Below are positions 1-10,376 of a stretch of 64,000 nt of DNA, one piece after another. The notes below the pieces were generated by a model. The model made no database searches, was not told where the DNA came from, and saw nothing but the letters and a program-made list of their open reading frames with translations. A program made the position numbers and the translations under genes. Source of the DNA: Pogona vitticeps (lineage: Eukaryota > Chordata > Lepidosauria > Squamata > Agamidae); contig NC_135785.1 of the NCBI RefSeq assembly GCF_051106095.1, forward strand, positions 223,381,045 through 223,445,044. The letters run 5' to 3'. Within the stretch, counting starts at the first letter, position 1. Every line of letters starts with the position of its first letter.

Positions 1-1876
1 TTGCTTTTACCTATAATTCATTATTTTCCTCATTCATTTTTCTGGTGCTAGTAGTCCGGAAAAGCCCTCACAACAACCACACACACAAAAAAAGCAGAGA
101 CAAAAGAAAATCTACATACTTCAAAACCAGGCAACAATACAACCAACAACTATGAAAAGGTCCCCCCAAAAGTCAACAAAATATACATCTTTAACACAAT
201 ACATATACAGTAAGCAGTCACAGAGCTACAGCAGAAAGGGGTTGAATCACTATTAATTTCAGCTCTGGAAAATTTACACTCTTTTGTTTAAGCTTAGGAA
301 GGTAGCAGAGAGACAGCAGGTATCTCTGTCAACAATGTGTGGGCCTGTTTGCTGAGTACAGTACAGGTTGAGAACTTCTTCTTTGGCTGCAGTTATGACA
401 GAGACACATCTCGTCCCAAACCTTAGCAATTGAAGTGTTTTAATGAGAGATATTGGAAACTAGGGATGTCCTCTGACCTGGTCCATGGCTGAATGAAGCA
501 CAGAGAGTAATGGCTGACCCACCCTGTGTCCTTTAGAGACACTCCCACCAGATCTTTGACCAGGTCCATATTGGCACATTTCCAGATATCTAGGAAAAAT
601 TCATTCCTGCAAATGGAAAAATGCAAATGGCCAGGCCTAGTCACAACAAATAGCGCTAGACCTCGAGTTTCAGGGGGCCCTGAGGTACAGGCAGAAGACA
701 AAGGCTTCAGGGCGAGGGAGCAGAGGTCTGCAGAGTTCAATGTTCTTTGCTATTTTTTCCTAGTTGCCAAGAAAAAGTTGCACCAGTGACCAGAGTGGCT
801 TCTAAGGGAGCCATGGGGAGTAGAATAAGTGAGGGTCTTTAAAAGGGCAATGCACACAATCCTCTTTGACACTTTCTTAGAAAGGCAATGCACAACCCCT
901 GCTGTTCCCGAACTTCACCAAGAATTTCACCTGATCCTCTTCCTTTCTCAGTCTTCTCTTCTGTCACACATCAGCACAGCACATTCAAGAAAATGTAGGG
1001 TGAAAAAACATTGCAGCCCTATGGCTACTCCTGTCATCCTTTCTGTCCCCCTCTTCCTTGTCCCCATAGCTGCAACTGACTTGTATTTTGGTCCCTTTCT
1101 GCCATAGCTCTGCTAGAATGCAGGAGGTTGGGTGAACAGAACAGCAAAACTGTAAACAATGTAGACTGCTGATTTACTTTACAACTTTTTAGCAGGAAAA
1201 GCAAGGAACATGACATTTTTAAGTTAAAGAGCATACTGTCCTCCATTGGCACCAACTCAGTGTCTTCCTTTGTTTTTGTTTCCCCATTTATAATCCAATT
1301 GTGCTTTTTTTATCTTACCATTTTTGGCCTCATGGATGCTGGATTTGAAGAATCTGTAGGGAGTGCTGTTCTGTATTTTGAGTATCTCTGGGCTCATTGT
1401 TTTGCGCAATGGACATCCCAGAACTGCACCAGTATTCCTGGTTTCATCCACATTTAAAAACTATGCAACTAATTCAAAAACCTCAAAGCATTTACTTTAT
1501 TTATCTATTTTTTAAAAGTGTGAATAAACTACAGCTCAAGCTTGGAAATATCACTTCCTCACAGATTACAGAGTCCCATAGGCATCATGCTAGTCGTACA
1601 GCTGGGGATGGGGGGTTATGAAGTAACCTTTGTAACTTTTGCTTTGGTCTCTTCACCAATCAGCGATAGAGACTGGGTAGTTCAAGAGATATTCATGTCT
1701 CACAATTATTACACATATCCTGCTTCCTTTTCCTACAATAAGCTGTCCCTTGATCACTTATTTATCCCATTGCTTTACATTTTATGCACAAAGACACATA
1801 GAAAGAAACACACATATATGAATAAAGAGATTGGTTTACACAGAAGTATTCTTGACTGGCCGAGGTCTCACTGAAC
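1..1876. other. Unassigned intergenic sequence
   Basis: AT-rich unique-looking DNA. The short open frames on both strands have no protein-like composition and match nothing I recognise. Confidence 0.6.
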
Positions 1877-2020
1877 CAGAGGTAGGAAACTTTTGGCCAA
1901 AGTTTGTTTTGGCTTACAACTCCTACCCACCCCTGCAGAACATGGTCAGTGTTATGCTATTGTGGGAGTTATGGTTAGAAATATAGTCCAAAACACCTAG
2001 AAAATCAAAGGTTCTATACA
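1877..2020. mobile_element. hAT-like MITE
   Basis: The left end CAGAGGTAGGAAACTTTTGG and the right end AAAACACCTAGAAAATCAAA...GGTTCT are inverted relatives. The body holds ACAACTCCTACCC and TGGGAGTTATGGTTAGAAAT, matching a squamate MITE with ends like CAGGGGTGGGCAACCTTTGG. The central part is short and noncoding. Confidence 0.65.
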
Positions 2021-5000
2021 GATATATTAAATTTAGGTTCACTTCTGTTGGCTAACATATGTTTGGCAAAGGAATGTAGGTAGTACGAAAGAAGCTTTTT
2101 CTCTTTTCTGTCATCTGTGCAGAAATTCCTTGAAGTCTGTTCAGAAGAAATTAGAATTAGAATTGGTTGACAACTGGGCAAACTTCAGATGTATCTTAAC
2201 CATAACCATAAATAACCAATCAAGCTAAATTGATGTAAATCCAAGTACTGGATTTAAATGGTCTGATGGCTGAATTGCAACAGGCTTTCCAGATGTGCAG
2301 TTCAAACTCATTTGTTTGTAGGAGATCCAGATGTCTTTCCTCGAAACAGGGCTTCTGCTCTAACAATGATTCATTTTTTTTCTATCACAGCAACAAAAAT
2401 ATCATTATGTCACAAGATAATAACAGTAATAAGGAAATTTCACAGTTAATAATCATGATTGGGGATGACGAGAGGAATGGGATTATGTCTGAGGTCTCTA
2501 TTCAACATTGCCATCGTGCCATCAGCAGCATCAAGATGAAATTTCTCTCTCCCCGTGTACATAGATACCATATTCTAATGTTCCTGATTATTTTACTTCC
2601 TTGAAGTCTGAATATAGTTATGTTGTACAGTTCATTAAAAACATAATCACAGGGGCAAAATGGTCAAAATAAACCAATCCGAAACACATAAATAGACTAA
2701 TATGCATAAGCAAGATCCCTGTTCCCTAATATTTCAGGGCCAAAATCTGACACCAGAAAACAGTCCTTTTTGGTCACAGGTAGTGGCCATTTGTATAGCA
2801 ATTGAAAATGTGAGTATGCATATGCTTGTGAATTGTTAAAAAATATATTGAGCTGTGACAGTTGTTCTTGACTCCCTCCCTTGTTCTGAATATCACTTAT
2901 GGCCCAGGTGCATGGAGATCTCAGATCTCTTCCCCCTTTAGCTTTTCAGTATGTAACAACAACACATGTACAAATCCCTTTGCCATTAGGCCTTGGCACC
3001 AACTCAGAATGGGTGAAGCCAGCAGCCCAGACTTTAAAGCCATTTTACATACAAAAAACAAAACTCTTTCTGACCACTCACTCTGATGCTTCCTTGTCCA
3101 GAGACCTGGGGAGACACAACTCCCCAGTACGCCAATAGACCCTTAAGACCTGGCAAACCTACATGCTGCTAATTTTATATTTATATTTATACAGAGTGCT
3201 AGAGTTTTGCATTTTTCCAATTATGTCTGTTAATGTTCTTATAATGTCTATGAAATAATAAAATGATTTGATTTTACTCAGTAGCAAAGCTTACATCTGT
3301 GCCTTCAAAGCCTTATCTCTAAAAGGTTCTATCTTTACCAAGCAACACCCCACATATGTTTTCTCCACACAATAGTTAATGTGTCTTTGTAGAAACTTCA
3401 AACAGAGATTTATGAGGCTAGCTTTGGTTGACACCTATAATGCTCAATTTTACTTCTCCTCAGAGCATTCTAAATCCAGATCTGGAAAAGGAAAAAGCTT
3501 CTTTGGGAAGCTGTCCTGTCTTTGAAACCCTCTGTTTGAAGTGACTGAACAACTATGCACCAGCAGCACTGAAACACTGAAGGGAGACTCACACTTATGA
3601 ACCAAATCTTTGATCAACTTTGAATAAATATTTGCTGAGTTACATCAACTGTTAGCCATGTCCATATTCTGTTTATATCAGCCAAATAAACCAGGCCATA
3701 AGCTAACCTGAGTTCTCCGCAAATGTAAAAGTACAAAGAGCAAAAGAACTACTGACATTCTCAAGACTTTGTAGATATTCCTGTCAGCACTGATTCACTC
3801 GAAAGATGCTATAGCAAGTGCACCTAACCTTATCTTCTTGCTCTTTCACTTATCTTCATATTAACTTTTCAAAAAGGCATTTAAGCCTATATATGTTGGT
3901 GTCAACTGTAGCTAGAGAATTGTTTGGCATGGTCTGTCTCGCAAAGTCTCCAAACAAACCTTAAAATGGAGGGCTTCCAAAAAGTGGATGAAAGCAAAGT
4001 CCATCTCACTGCCCCTTCACTGTTGCTTACATATGCAAAACCTTGAGCCATTTTTTTCCCATTGACCATGGAATGGGTACCTTGGGAGAGCAAATTCCAG
4101 AAGGGAGCTGGTTGAAGAATGCTTCTTGATCACATGATCATACTCATTTCTTCATCCACTGATTTACAAGCTCCTGATTTACAAGCTGTGAATGAATAGT
4201 AGCCTTCAACAACAGGAAGCTATGCCATTGAGAAATCTGATATCTTCATGTGGAGCCAGGAGACGAGCCTCAGTGCCTAACAGGAACATTCACTCCGGGA
4301 ACCCCAGTAATCAGAGCTGTTAACCAGAAGGAAATGTCTTCAGTGCACTTACATGGTTCTTAATCAGCTACTGACAGAGTGCCTTTGATCAATGGCTATT
4401 TGAAATGAGGTTAACTGCAGTTTACTATATGTCTACATACATTTCACAGTCAATCCCAAATGTACACATTCAGAGAAATCTTTCAGTCATGGATCTTTCC
4501 ACTAGTCCTCACTTGATTTCTTGATATCTTGGAAAACTGGCTGAAAGAGATAGTTGTTCACATATGCCAGAGAACTTCCAAGGGCAACAAATAGATTTCA
4601 GCTCAAAAGAAGCAATGGAGCACTACAGTTATATTCAAGAGAGTGCATATTTTTGACATTTTTGTAGCAAGTAAATAGCACCAACAGTGCTTTTTTTTCT
4701 CCCACATTTCAGTTTTATTAGAATTCTTAAAACTAACTAGATGGTCCCAGTAACTGCCTTATCTGAAAACTTCTAATCCATGTCTTGACTGACTTTCACC
4801 AGTTGTGGACAGTAACTAGTACAAACCAAGGGGTTGCATCTAGAGATCCATTGAAATTGACAGCCAAGCTAGATGTGACTTCACACCCAATGATTTTCCT
4901 GACATACTGTACATCTAATACAGAAATTATTCTTTATTATGTGAGGCCATGGAAATAACTCATACAGTTTGAATTGCTAATCAAATCCACCCATTAGATA

Positions 5001-5147
5001 AGGCATCCCAGTATTCCTGTCAATATAACAGTATTTTCTATGTATGAATAACAACAAAAACAGGAAGAAGAAGAGAAGAAATTAGTCAATTTCAGTAGTA
5101 CATTTTGGTTAACGTTTGGGTTAAGTGCTGCCTTTTGGTCCAGTGGG
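2021..5147. other. Unassigned intergenic sequence
   Basis: AT-rich DNA with no recognised gene; only a short tandem duplication near 4159 stands out. The open frame at 2266-2604 looks incidental. Confidence 0.6.
4159..4192. repeat. Short tandem duplication CTGATTTACAAGCT
   Basis: CTGATTTACAAGCT occurs at about 4159 and again immediately after a short CC-type junction. Confidence 0.7.
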
Positions 5148-5191
5148 GCATCTTAAATATACTTATGCCGTGCTAAGTATATTTAAGATGC
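5148..5191. repeat. Perfect 18-bp-arm hairpin
   Basis: GCATCTTAAATATACTTA (5148-5165) and TAAGTATATTTAAGATGC (5174-5191) are exact reverse complements around an 8-nt loop (TGCCGTGC). A second small hairpin, TGCACGT/ACGTGCA with an 8-nt loop, overlaps its end at 5189-5210. It could be a MITE remnant or a structured RNA; nothing else supports either. Confidence 0.8.
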
Positions 5192-5569
5192 ACGTCTACA
5201 TCTACGTGCAAGGGACCAACACCAATAGAACTCAGTAGGAATTACTGTACTTTCAAATCAATTAACTCAGGATTCCATGTCATATTCCTTGTAATACTGA
5301 TCTCCAAACTAGTGCTACTGCAGAGCGAAATCTGGAGCTGACTTCTTATTATAACCCACTACTGTATGTATATATATTTATACCAAGATGTAATAGCTTT
5401 TGGGAAAACTCGGCCATTTCCCCTAATCCTTTTTGCTAGTCTGACAGCTGGTAGGAAAAGGCAACTTTTCAATACTTTTGCCCAGCAGGAATCTGGATGT
5501 GAAAACTGAAGGACAGATCTCTTAAGTGTTCCTTTTTCCAATTTGAACCCTCTGTACCATCAAATTGTT

Positions 5570-5677
<108 letters not shown>

Positions 5678-5679
5678 TT

Positions 5680-5896
5680 GGACTTATATACCGCCCCATA
5701 GTGCTACAAGCACTCTCCGGGCGGTTTACAATTTAATTATACAGGCTACACATTGCCCCCCCCCCCCAGCAAGCTGGGTACTCATTTTACCGACCTCGGA
5801 AGGATGGAAGGCTGAGTCAACCATGAGCCGGCTACCTGGGATTTGAACCCCAGGTCGTGAGCACAGTTTTAGCTGCAGTACAGCGTTTTAACCACA
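5680..5896 (-). mobile_element. tRNA-derived SINE with GATA-repeat tail
   Basis: On the minus strand the head reads GTTAAAACGCTGTACTGCAG with a B box near GGGTTCAAATCC. The body includes GAGTCAACC/GGTTGACTC and GGTCGGTAAAATGAGTACCC, and the 3' end is AAACCGCCCGGAGAGTGCTT...GGGGCGGTATATAAGTCCAA. The last bases run into the GATA microsatellite. The first bases of the head (GGTGGCGCAGTG-like) are missing next to the solo-LTR-like repeat. It is a common squamate SINE as I remember it. Confidence 0.8.
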
Positions 5897-5900
5897 TAAA

Positions 5901-6307
5901 TGTTGTATAGTTGAAAGTAAAATGGCTGATTTTACCTGAGTCATTGTACTGATTGTATTCAGGTGTAGTTACCAAGGTTTGAGACTTAATGTTGTACAGC
6001 TGTGGTACATGATGAAACTCTGTGTAACTGAAAATGAAGTAATGCATTTTCTGACTGGTCCCAGAACTTTACATAAGTCATGTGTAAAGGAGACATTTTA
6101 TCTGCTGGGAGTCAGATCACTTTTTCCCTATGTTACGTGTTGTATCATGTCATGTTATCCTGCCAGATGAATGTCTATTCTCTCTGTATATATGTTAATA
6201 GACTAAGTTGATATTTTACTTTCCCAGTGTCATAGTGTCTATGCAAACCAATATCTCCTTACTCTGCTAATATTATGAAAATACACATTTAATCAAAATT
6301 CTCAACA
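5901..6307 (+). mobile_element. Solo-LTR-like repeat, copy 1 (fossil)
   Basis: A 407-bp repeat with TGTTG at its start and CAACA at its end, as in long terminal repeats. A second copy occurs in inverted orientation at 36318-36729, which defines the ends. No internal retroviral region is attached, so it looks like a solo LTR from an old element. Family unknown. No clear target-site duplication was seen. It directly abuts the tRNA-derived SINE at 5680-5896. Confidence 0.6.
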
Positions 6308-7019
6308 CAGATATGAGATGTTCTCCTCTGACACTGGAGTTAAGATGGTCAGTGTATGATCCCATTGGGGGGGCAGGGGAGTCATCCAAATGTTTAGTGT
6401 TAATGCCCTCCCCAAATTTTGGAATTAACATCCACCACTCACATGACCCAGTGCTAGCTAGGGTACAGGAGGTCTTCCTATTATGTGGCCATTGTGGAAT
6501 CTGCAAGGGAGAAGGCCCACCTGAACCTAGTTTTAGAATCATTAGGCAGCATCCTGATATTTTCACAGTCATTCAGAAAGACATTTTTGGTTCAGTTTGT
6601 TAATGGATAATATTGGTTTTCAATTGATTTCTGTGATTTTAGATCATGTTTGAGGTGTTATGCTGTATGGCTTATGCCTATTACATAAACCACAATGAGC
6701 TTCTTCTTTGAAGAGAAGTAAATTAAAGTTAGAGGAATAAGTAAAGAAAATGGGGTAATAAAGTAACTAATTTCTTCCAGAAATATATACTTTTTCCCTC
6801 AACAATTTAATCATCTTCAGATCCCTCATCTTCAGATCTTCTTCAATTATTTTTCCTTAGATCTTCATAATCTGAAGAGTAACTTAAATCCATTTGCTAA
6901 ATTCAGAGTAGAAACATTTAATCAATTGCTGAATTATAAGCCAACTCTTGTATAGATTCTACTAATTTTCTGGGTAGACTCATGTTGGGACTAGCAGTTG
7001 ACTTAGGGCCAGTGTGTTT
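6308..7019. other. Unassigned intergenic sequence
   Basis: Nothing recognisable apart from a local direct repeat around CTTCAGATC (6815-6840). Confidence 0.6.
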
Positions 7020-7262
7020 AATCTGGAGAGGAGGAAATGAGGGGGAAATATATAACAAGGGTTTTCAAATGAAAGGTGAAAGGTATCATGTACAAGATGG
7101 AGCAAATTTGTCTTCTGTTGCTCCAGAGAACAGTGCTAAAACCAGTGGGTGGAAATAGTAGGAAAACAGATTTCAGCTAAATCTATGAGCTGTTTAACAG
7201 CGGAACAGATTTCCCCAGAAGGTCATGGGTCATGTTTAAGCAGAAACCAGACAGCTATCTGT
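7020..7262 (+). mobile_element. CR1-type LINE fragment (3' region)
   Basis: The stretch follows the CR1 3' consensus as I recall it: GATGGAGCAAATTTGTCTTC, then a CAGTGGGTGGAAATAGTAGG-like block, then GAGCTGTTTAACAGCGGAAC and a TTTAAGCAGAAACCAGACAG block. It stops abruptly at about 7262, before the conserved CR1 3' terminus. It is old and diverged. Confidence 0.75.
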
Positions 7263-7692
7263 CACAAATTCTTGTAATTGTATCCTTATGCTCCAGAGGG
7301 GACTGGTACCAAGAGTAAGATTTTAGCTGGCTGAGACACAAATAAGAGTTAGCACAAGAAAAGTCTAAATCAGGGTCAAGAAGCAGAGCAGAGAGGTCCA
7401 GCAAATAGAGTCCTACTGGATGGTTGGGTTGACCAGGTAGTGAGAATTTTGAAGGCAAAGTCCAAAAGGAGAGCAGAGCCAGGTCAGTGCAACGGTAACA
7501 GAACACAAGCAGGGAGAGTTCAGGAAGTGTAGTCAAGATATATCCCAAATCAAGCATAGCCAAGGAGTAAACAACAAAAGTCAGTTTATAAAAAAGAAAT
7601 GGTCTGGAACTAAAATAGCCGTTGTCTCTAATAGAGATGGTACCAAATTAATTCGGTCCCCATTGACGGAATTTGTTGGCACAAAACCACAT
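7263..7692. other. Unassigned sequence between CR1 and foldback element
   Basis: Purine-rich on the plus strand and not recognised. The GGTACCAAATTAATTCGGTC stretch at 7640-7660 may belong to the outer end of the foldback element. Confidence 0.5.
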
Positions 7693-8026
7693 CTACCATG
7701 CGGACACTCACCCCAACCCCTGGACCAGCTGGACCACTTATCTGGCTTCGCATACTGCCAGGGTTTTTCTTCTCCAGTGGTGCTCCAATCTGTGCAGGAG
7801 CCCAGGCTGTTTGTCTCTGCCTCCTCTGGCAGCTGACTATTCTGACAAGAAAGAGGGATGGATATTCTTCCTGCACAGCCAATGGGTGATCAGCTGCCAG
7901 GGAAGGCGGGGATGGGCAGCCCAAGCTCCTGCCCAAATTGGAGCACTGCCCAAGAAGAAGGACACTAGCAGCATGCGTTGCAAGGCAAGTGACCCAGCCA
8001 GTCCGGGTGGTGGGGCGTGTGGACAT
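7693..8026. repeat. Foldback element with ~140-bp imperfect inverted arms
   Basis: The left arm (7693-7836) and the right arm (7888-8026) are imperfect reverse complements. For instance GGTGCTCCAATCTGTGCAGG on the left pairs with CCTGCCCAAATTGGAGCACT on the right, and CTGGCAGCTGA with TCAGCTGCCAG. A spacer of about 50 bp separates them. The arms read through as overlapping open frames on both strands, which explains the ORF-like stretches here. The right side ends at the TA-flanked MITE at 8032. Confidence 0.75.
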
Positions 8027-8031
8027 GAATA

Positions 8032-8578
8032 CAGTGGTGCCTCGCTTAACGATTTTAATTGGTTCAAAAAAACACATCGCTATGTGAAAACATTGTTAAG
8101 CGAAACACCATTTCCCATAGAGATGCATTGAAAACCGGATAATCCGTTCCAATTGGAACGGATTACCATCCTTAAGCGAAAATCCCCATAGGAAAAAAGT
8201 TAAGCGAAACCCATTGAAATGCATTGAAGCCTATTTCAATGGGGGGGAAAATTCACAAACAATTCAAAACGACTCAGAACAAAGCCAAATTAAGTTAACA
8301 AAGGTTTTATTAGGTGCACTAACGATTCCAAGCATTTTAAATATTTTTTAAACATTTTAGAATATTTTAAAAATAGCAAAAATGGGGCTGTAAAAAAAAG
8401 TTAAGCGAAACAAGGGGACCCTAAAACTGTCATCGTTAAGTGAAGCATGGTCCCGAAATCGTTAAGCGAAAATCGCCCATAGGGAAAATCGTTAAGTGAA
8501 GCACAAGATCGCTCCGAAAAAGCCATCGTTAAGTGAATTTTTCGTTGTACGAAGCAATCGTTAAGCGAGGCACCACTG
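8032..8578. mobile_element. Mariner/pogo (Tigger)-like MITE, 547 bp
   Basis: Perfect terminal inverted repeats of about 23 bp (CAGTGGTGCCTCGCTTAACG...) are flanked by TA on both sides (8030-8031 and 8579-8580), the target duplication of the Tc1/mariner superfamily. The TIR resembles Tigger/pogo ends. The interior repeats many GTTAAGCGAA units in both orientations and has no transposase frame. It sits exactly between the foldback element and the Penelope-like 3' end. Confidence 0.85.
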
Positions 8579-8580
8579 TA

Positions 8581-9183
8581 TCTGAAAGCTGAGTGATGGC
8601 AACTGGACTTCTTTATTATTAGGTTGAAACATTTTGCTACTCATCCCAGTAGCTTCTTCAGTCTGAGAAGAGTTGGTAGGAGATCCCTAATATATCCTCC
8701 ATGTTGGTTTCACTCCCCCCTGATCTAAATAGGCTCGTTAGATAGACAAAGTTTGTGGGGGGGGGGTGAGTGAATATCCTACTTCTGCAGTCCTCCACCC
8801 ATTGTCGTGGGTTGTTAACACTTGTTAACTATGGTCTTTCTGGTGAGTGCAGTCCTGATCTTTCTAGGGAAGGATGAAAGGGCAGCATGATAAATAAGAG
8901 ACAGGTTGTATCTAAGGCCTCCACCCCTGTTGAGAGAGGGATTTTCTATATGCACATGTATGGCCTCCTTAACCCCCTCTCAAACCACCTATCTTCTCAG
9001 TCCAAAACAAGTAAATTTGGTCATCAAATGAGTGTCCTTTATCTTTCAAATGAAGGAACACTGCTGATTGTGGTCCTCAGTCGTTGCCCCTCCTGTGCTG
9101 GGTCATTCTCCTATTTAGTGGCTGTTTGGTTTCTCCAGTGTAGAGCTCCGGACACTCCTCTTTGCATCAGGCACAGACAAATA
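8581..9183 (-). mobile_element. Penelope-like element, 3' part with GIY-YIG endonuclease region
   Basis: On the minus strand this carries the C-terminal GIY-YIG region of a Penelope-like retroelement: ECPELYTGETKQPL near 9150, then EDRWFERGVKEAI and PSLNRGGGLRYNLS (about 8900-9000). The 3' end near 8581-8680 has the typical stretch ACTGAAGAAG...AATAAAGAAGTCCAGTTGCC. It is a decayed fragment. At about 9183 it abuts the upstream part of the same family in opposite orientation, so the two probably derive from one insertion. The pogo-type MITE lies immediately beyond its 3' end. Confidence 0.85.
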
Positions 9184-9625
9184 TCTGAAGACAGCCCTAA
9201 AGGCCTATGGATATCCAAAACGGGCCTTTAACAAGGCAATGTCCCAACCCAGCAGAACAATGGAACAGTCCCAGAGCCAACGGAAGAACCTGGTCATTCC
9301 TTACATGGTGGGTGTGTCTGAAAAGCTCAAAAGGATTTTTGGTGTGGTCCTGATCTTTCTCGGGAAGGATGAAAGGGCAGCATACATACCCGTGGAATAA
9401 TGTACACATTATTCGACCGGTATGTACATATTGCATGTTATACTGGCACTATAAGTCTGTTATATTAAGTCTAGTCATGATGTTATGTGGCATTTCAGCC
9501 TATTTGTCCGACTGGCACATACCCGTGCACTTCAAACCCACAAACACACCAAGGCAGATGCTTGTCCACTGAAAAGACTGGACACCAAAATACAACAGGA
9601 GCGATCCAATGCAATGCATACCATG
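9175..9625 (+). mobile_element. Penelope-like element, RT C-terminal part, inverted
   Basis: The plus strand reads KYLKTALKAYGYPKRAFNKA, then NLVIPYMVGVSEKLKRIFG and, after an interruption, HIPVHFKPTNTPRQMLVH (9513-9570), ending near 9625. This is the region just upstream of the GIY-YIG domain in Penelope-like elements. Its end (QERSNAM...) corresponds to where the oppositely oriented piece at 8581-9183 begins. The interruption (about 9347-9516) contains a 37-bp copy of element sequence and an insert between 11-bp direct repeats. Confidence 0.8.
9384..9527. repeat. Short insertion bounded by 11-bp direct repeats inside the Penelope-like piece
   Basis: ACATACCCGTG occurs at 9384-9394 and again, perfectly, at 9517-9527. 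The 122 bp between them is unrelated to the flanking element, and the second repeat leads straight back into element sequence. This has the form of a target-site duplication around an unidentified short insert. Confidence 0.6.
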
Positions 9626-9824
9626 TTGGGGGCTTGCCTTGTTCTTGTAGGGTTCTCATGGGATGCGATATGGCACAACCCACAAGTTAGAAACCTGGTT
9701 CCCCCTTTCTCTGGGGGGGTTAATCCTCCCAGACCTCTGAACATAGAGGGTCTGTGGGGCCCAGCTGTTTCTGGCCTATGGCAAGTCCAGGGCATTGCTG
9801 GAGGTCTCCTCCAGTGTGGCTATG

Positions 9825-9905
9825 ACATTTCTGCATCCTTGGTTCTGCATTGGTGAGGGTTGGACTAAATGACCTCCTAGGCATTTCCCCAACAGTATGA
9901 TTTTA
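9825..9905 (+). mobile_element. CR1-type LINE 3' terminus
   Basis: TTCTGCATTGGTGAGGGTTG, then GGACTAAATGACCTCCTAGG and a degenerate ...CAGTATGATTTTAAG ending match the conserved CR1 3' end. It lies on the same strand as the CR1 piece ending at 7262 and begins roughly where that copy's consensus would resume. Confidence 0.65.
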
Positions 9906-10227
9906 AGAATTTGTTCTGCAAACCCGACTGTAAGGTATCCTTCCAAATTCTAGAAACTATCATTCTGAATGAACTTTAACAACATGCCTTTACAGCCACT
10001 GCTTGCACTGCCAATGACTTATTAGCCAACTTCTCATATTCTTTTCTCTAACTGCCTACTAATCATGTGTTCTATTGACTATATCACCTATGGGCGATCT
10101 CTTTTTCTGAGACAATTCTTACTTATAACACCGTATATCTTTTGTTTCTACAGATAAATTACACCAGGCCAAGAATAGAAGTATTTGCCCTGCAATCGAG
10201 CTTAGGTAAAAAAATTATAGAAGGGCC

Positions 10228-10376
<149 letters not shown>

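Noticed and set aside
2266-2604. 112-residue plus-strand frame
   Set aside because: Low-complexity S/N-rich composition, no homology recognised and no gene context.
7628-8131. Overlapping ~150-residue frames on both strands
   Set aside because: They arise from the inverted arms of the foldback element; the same translated words appear on both strands because the DNA is palindromic.
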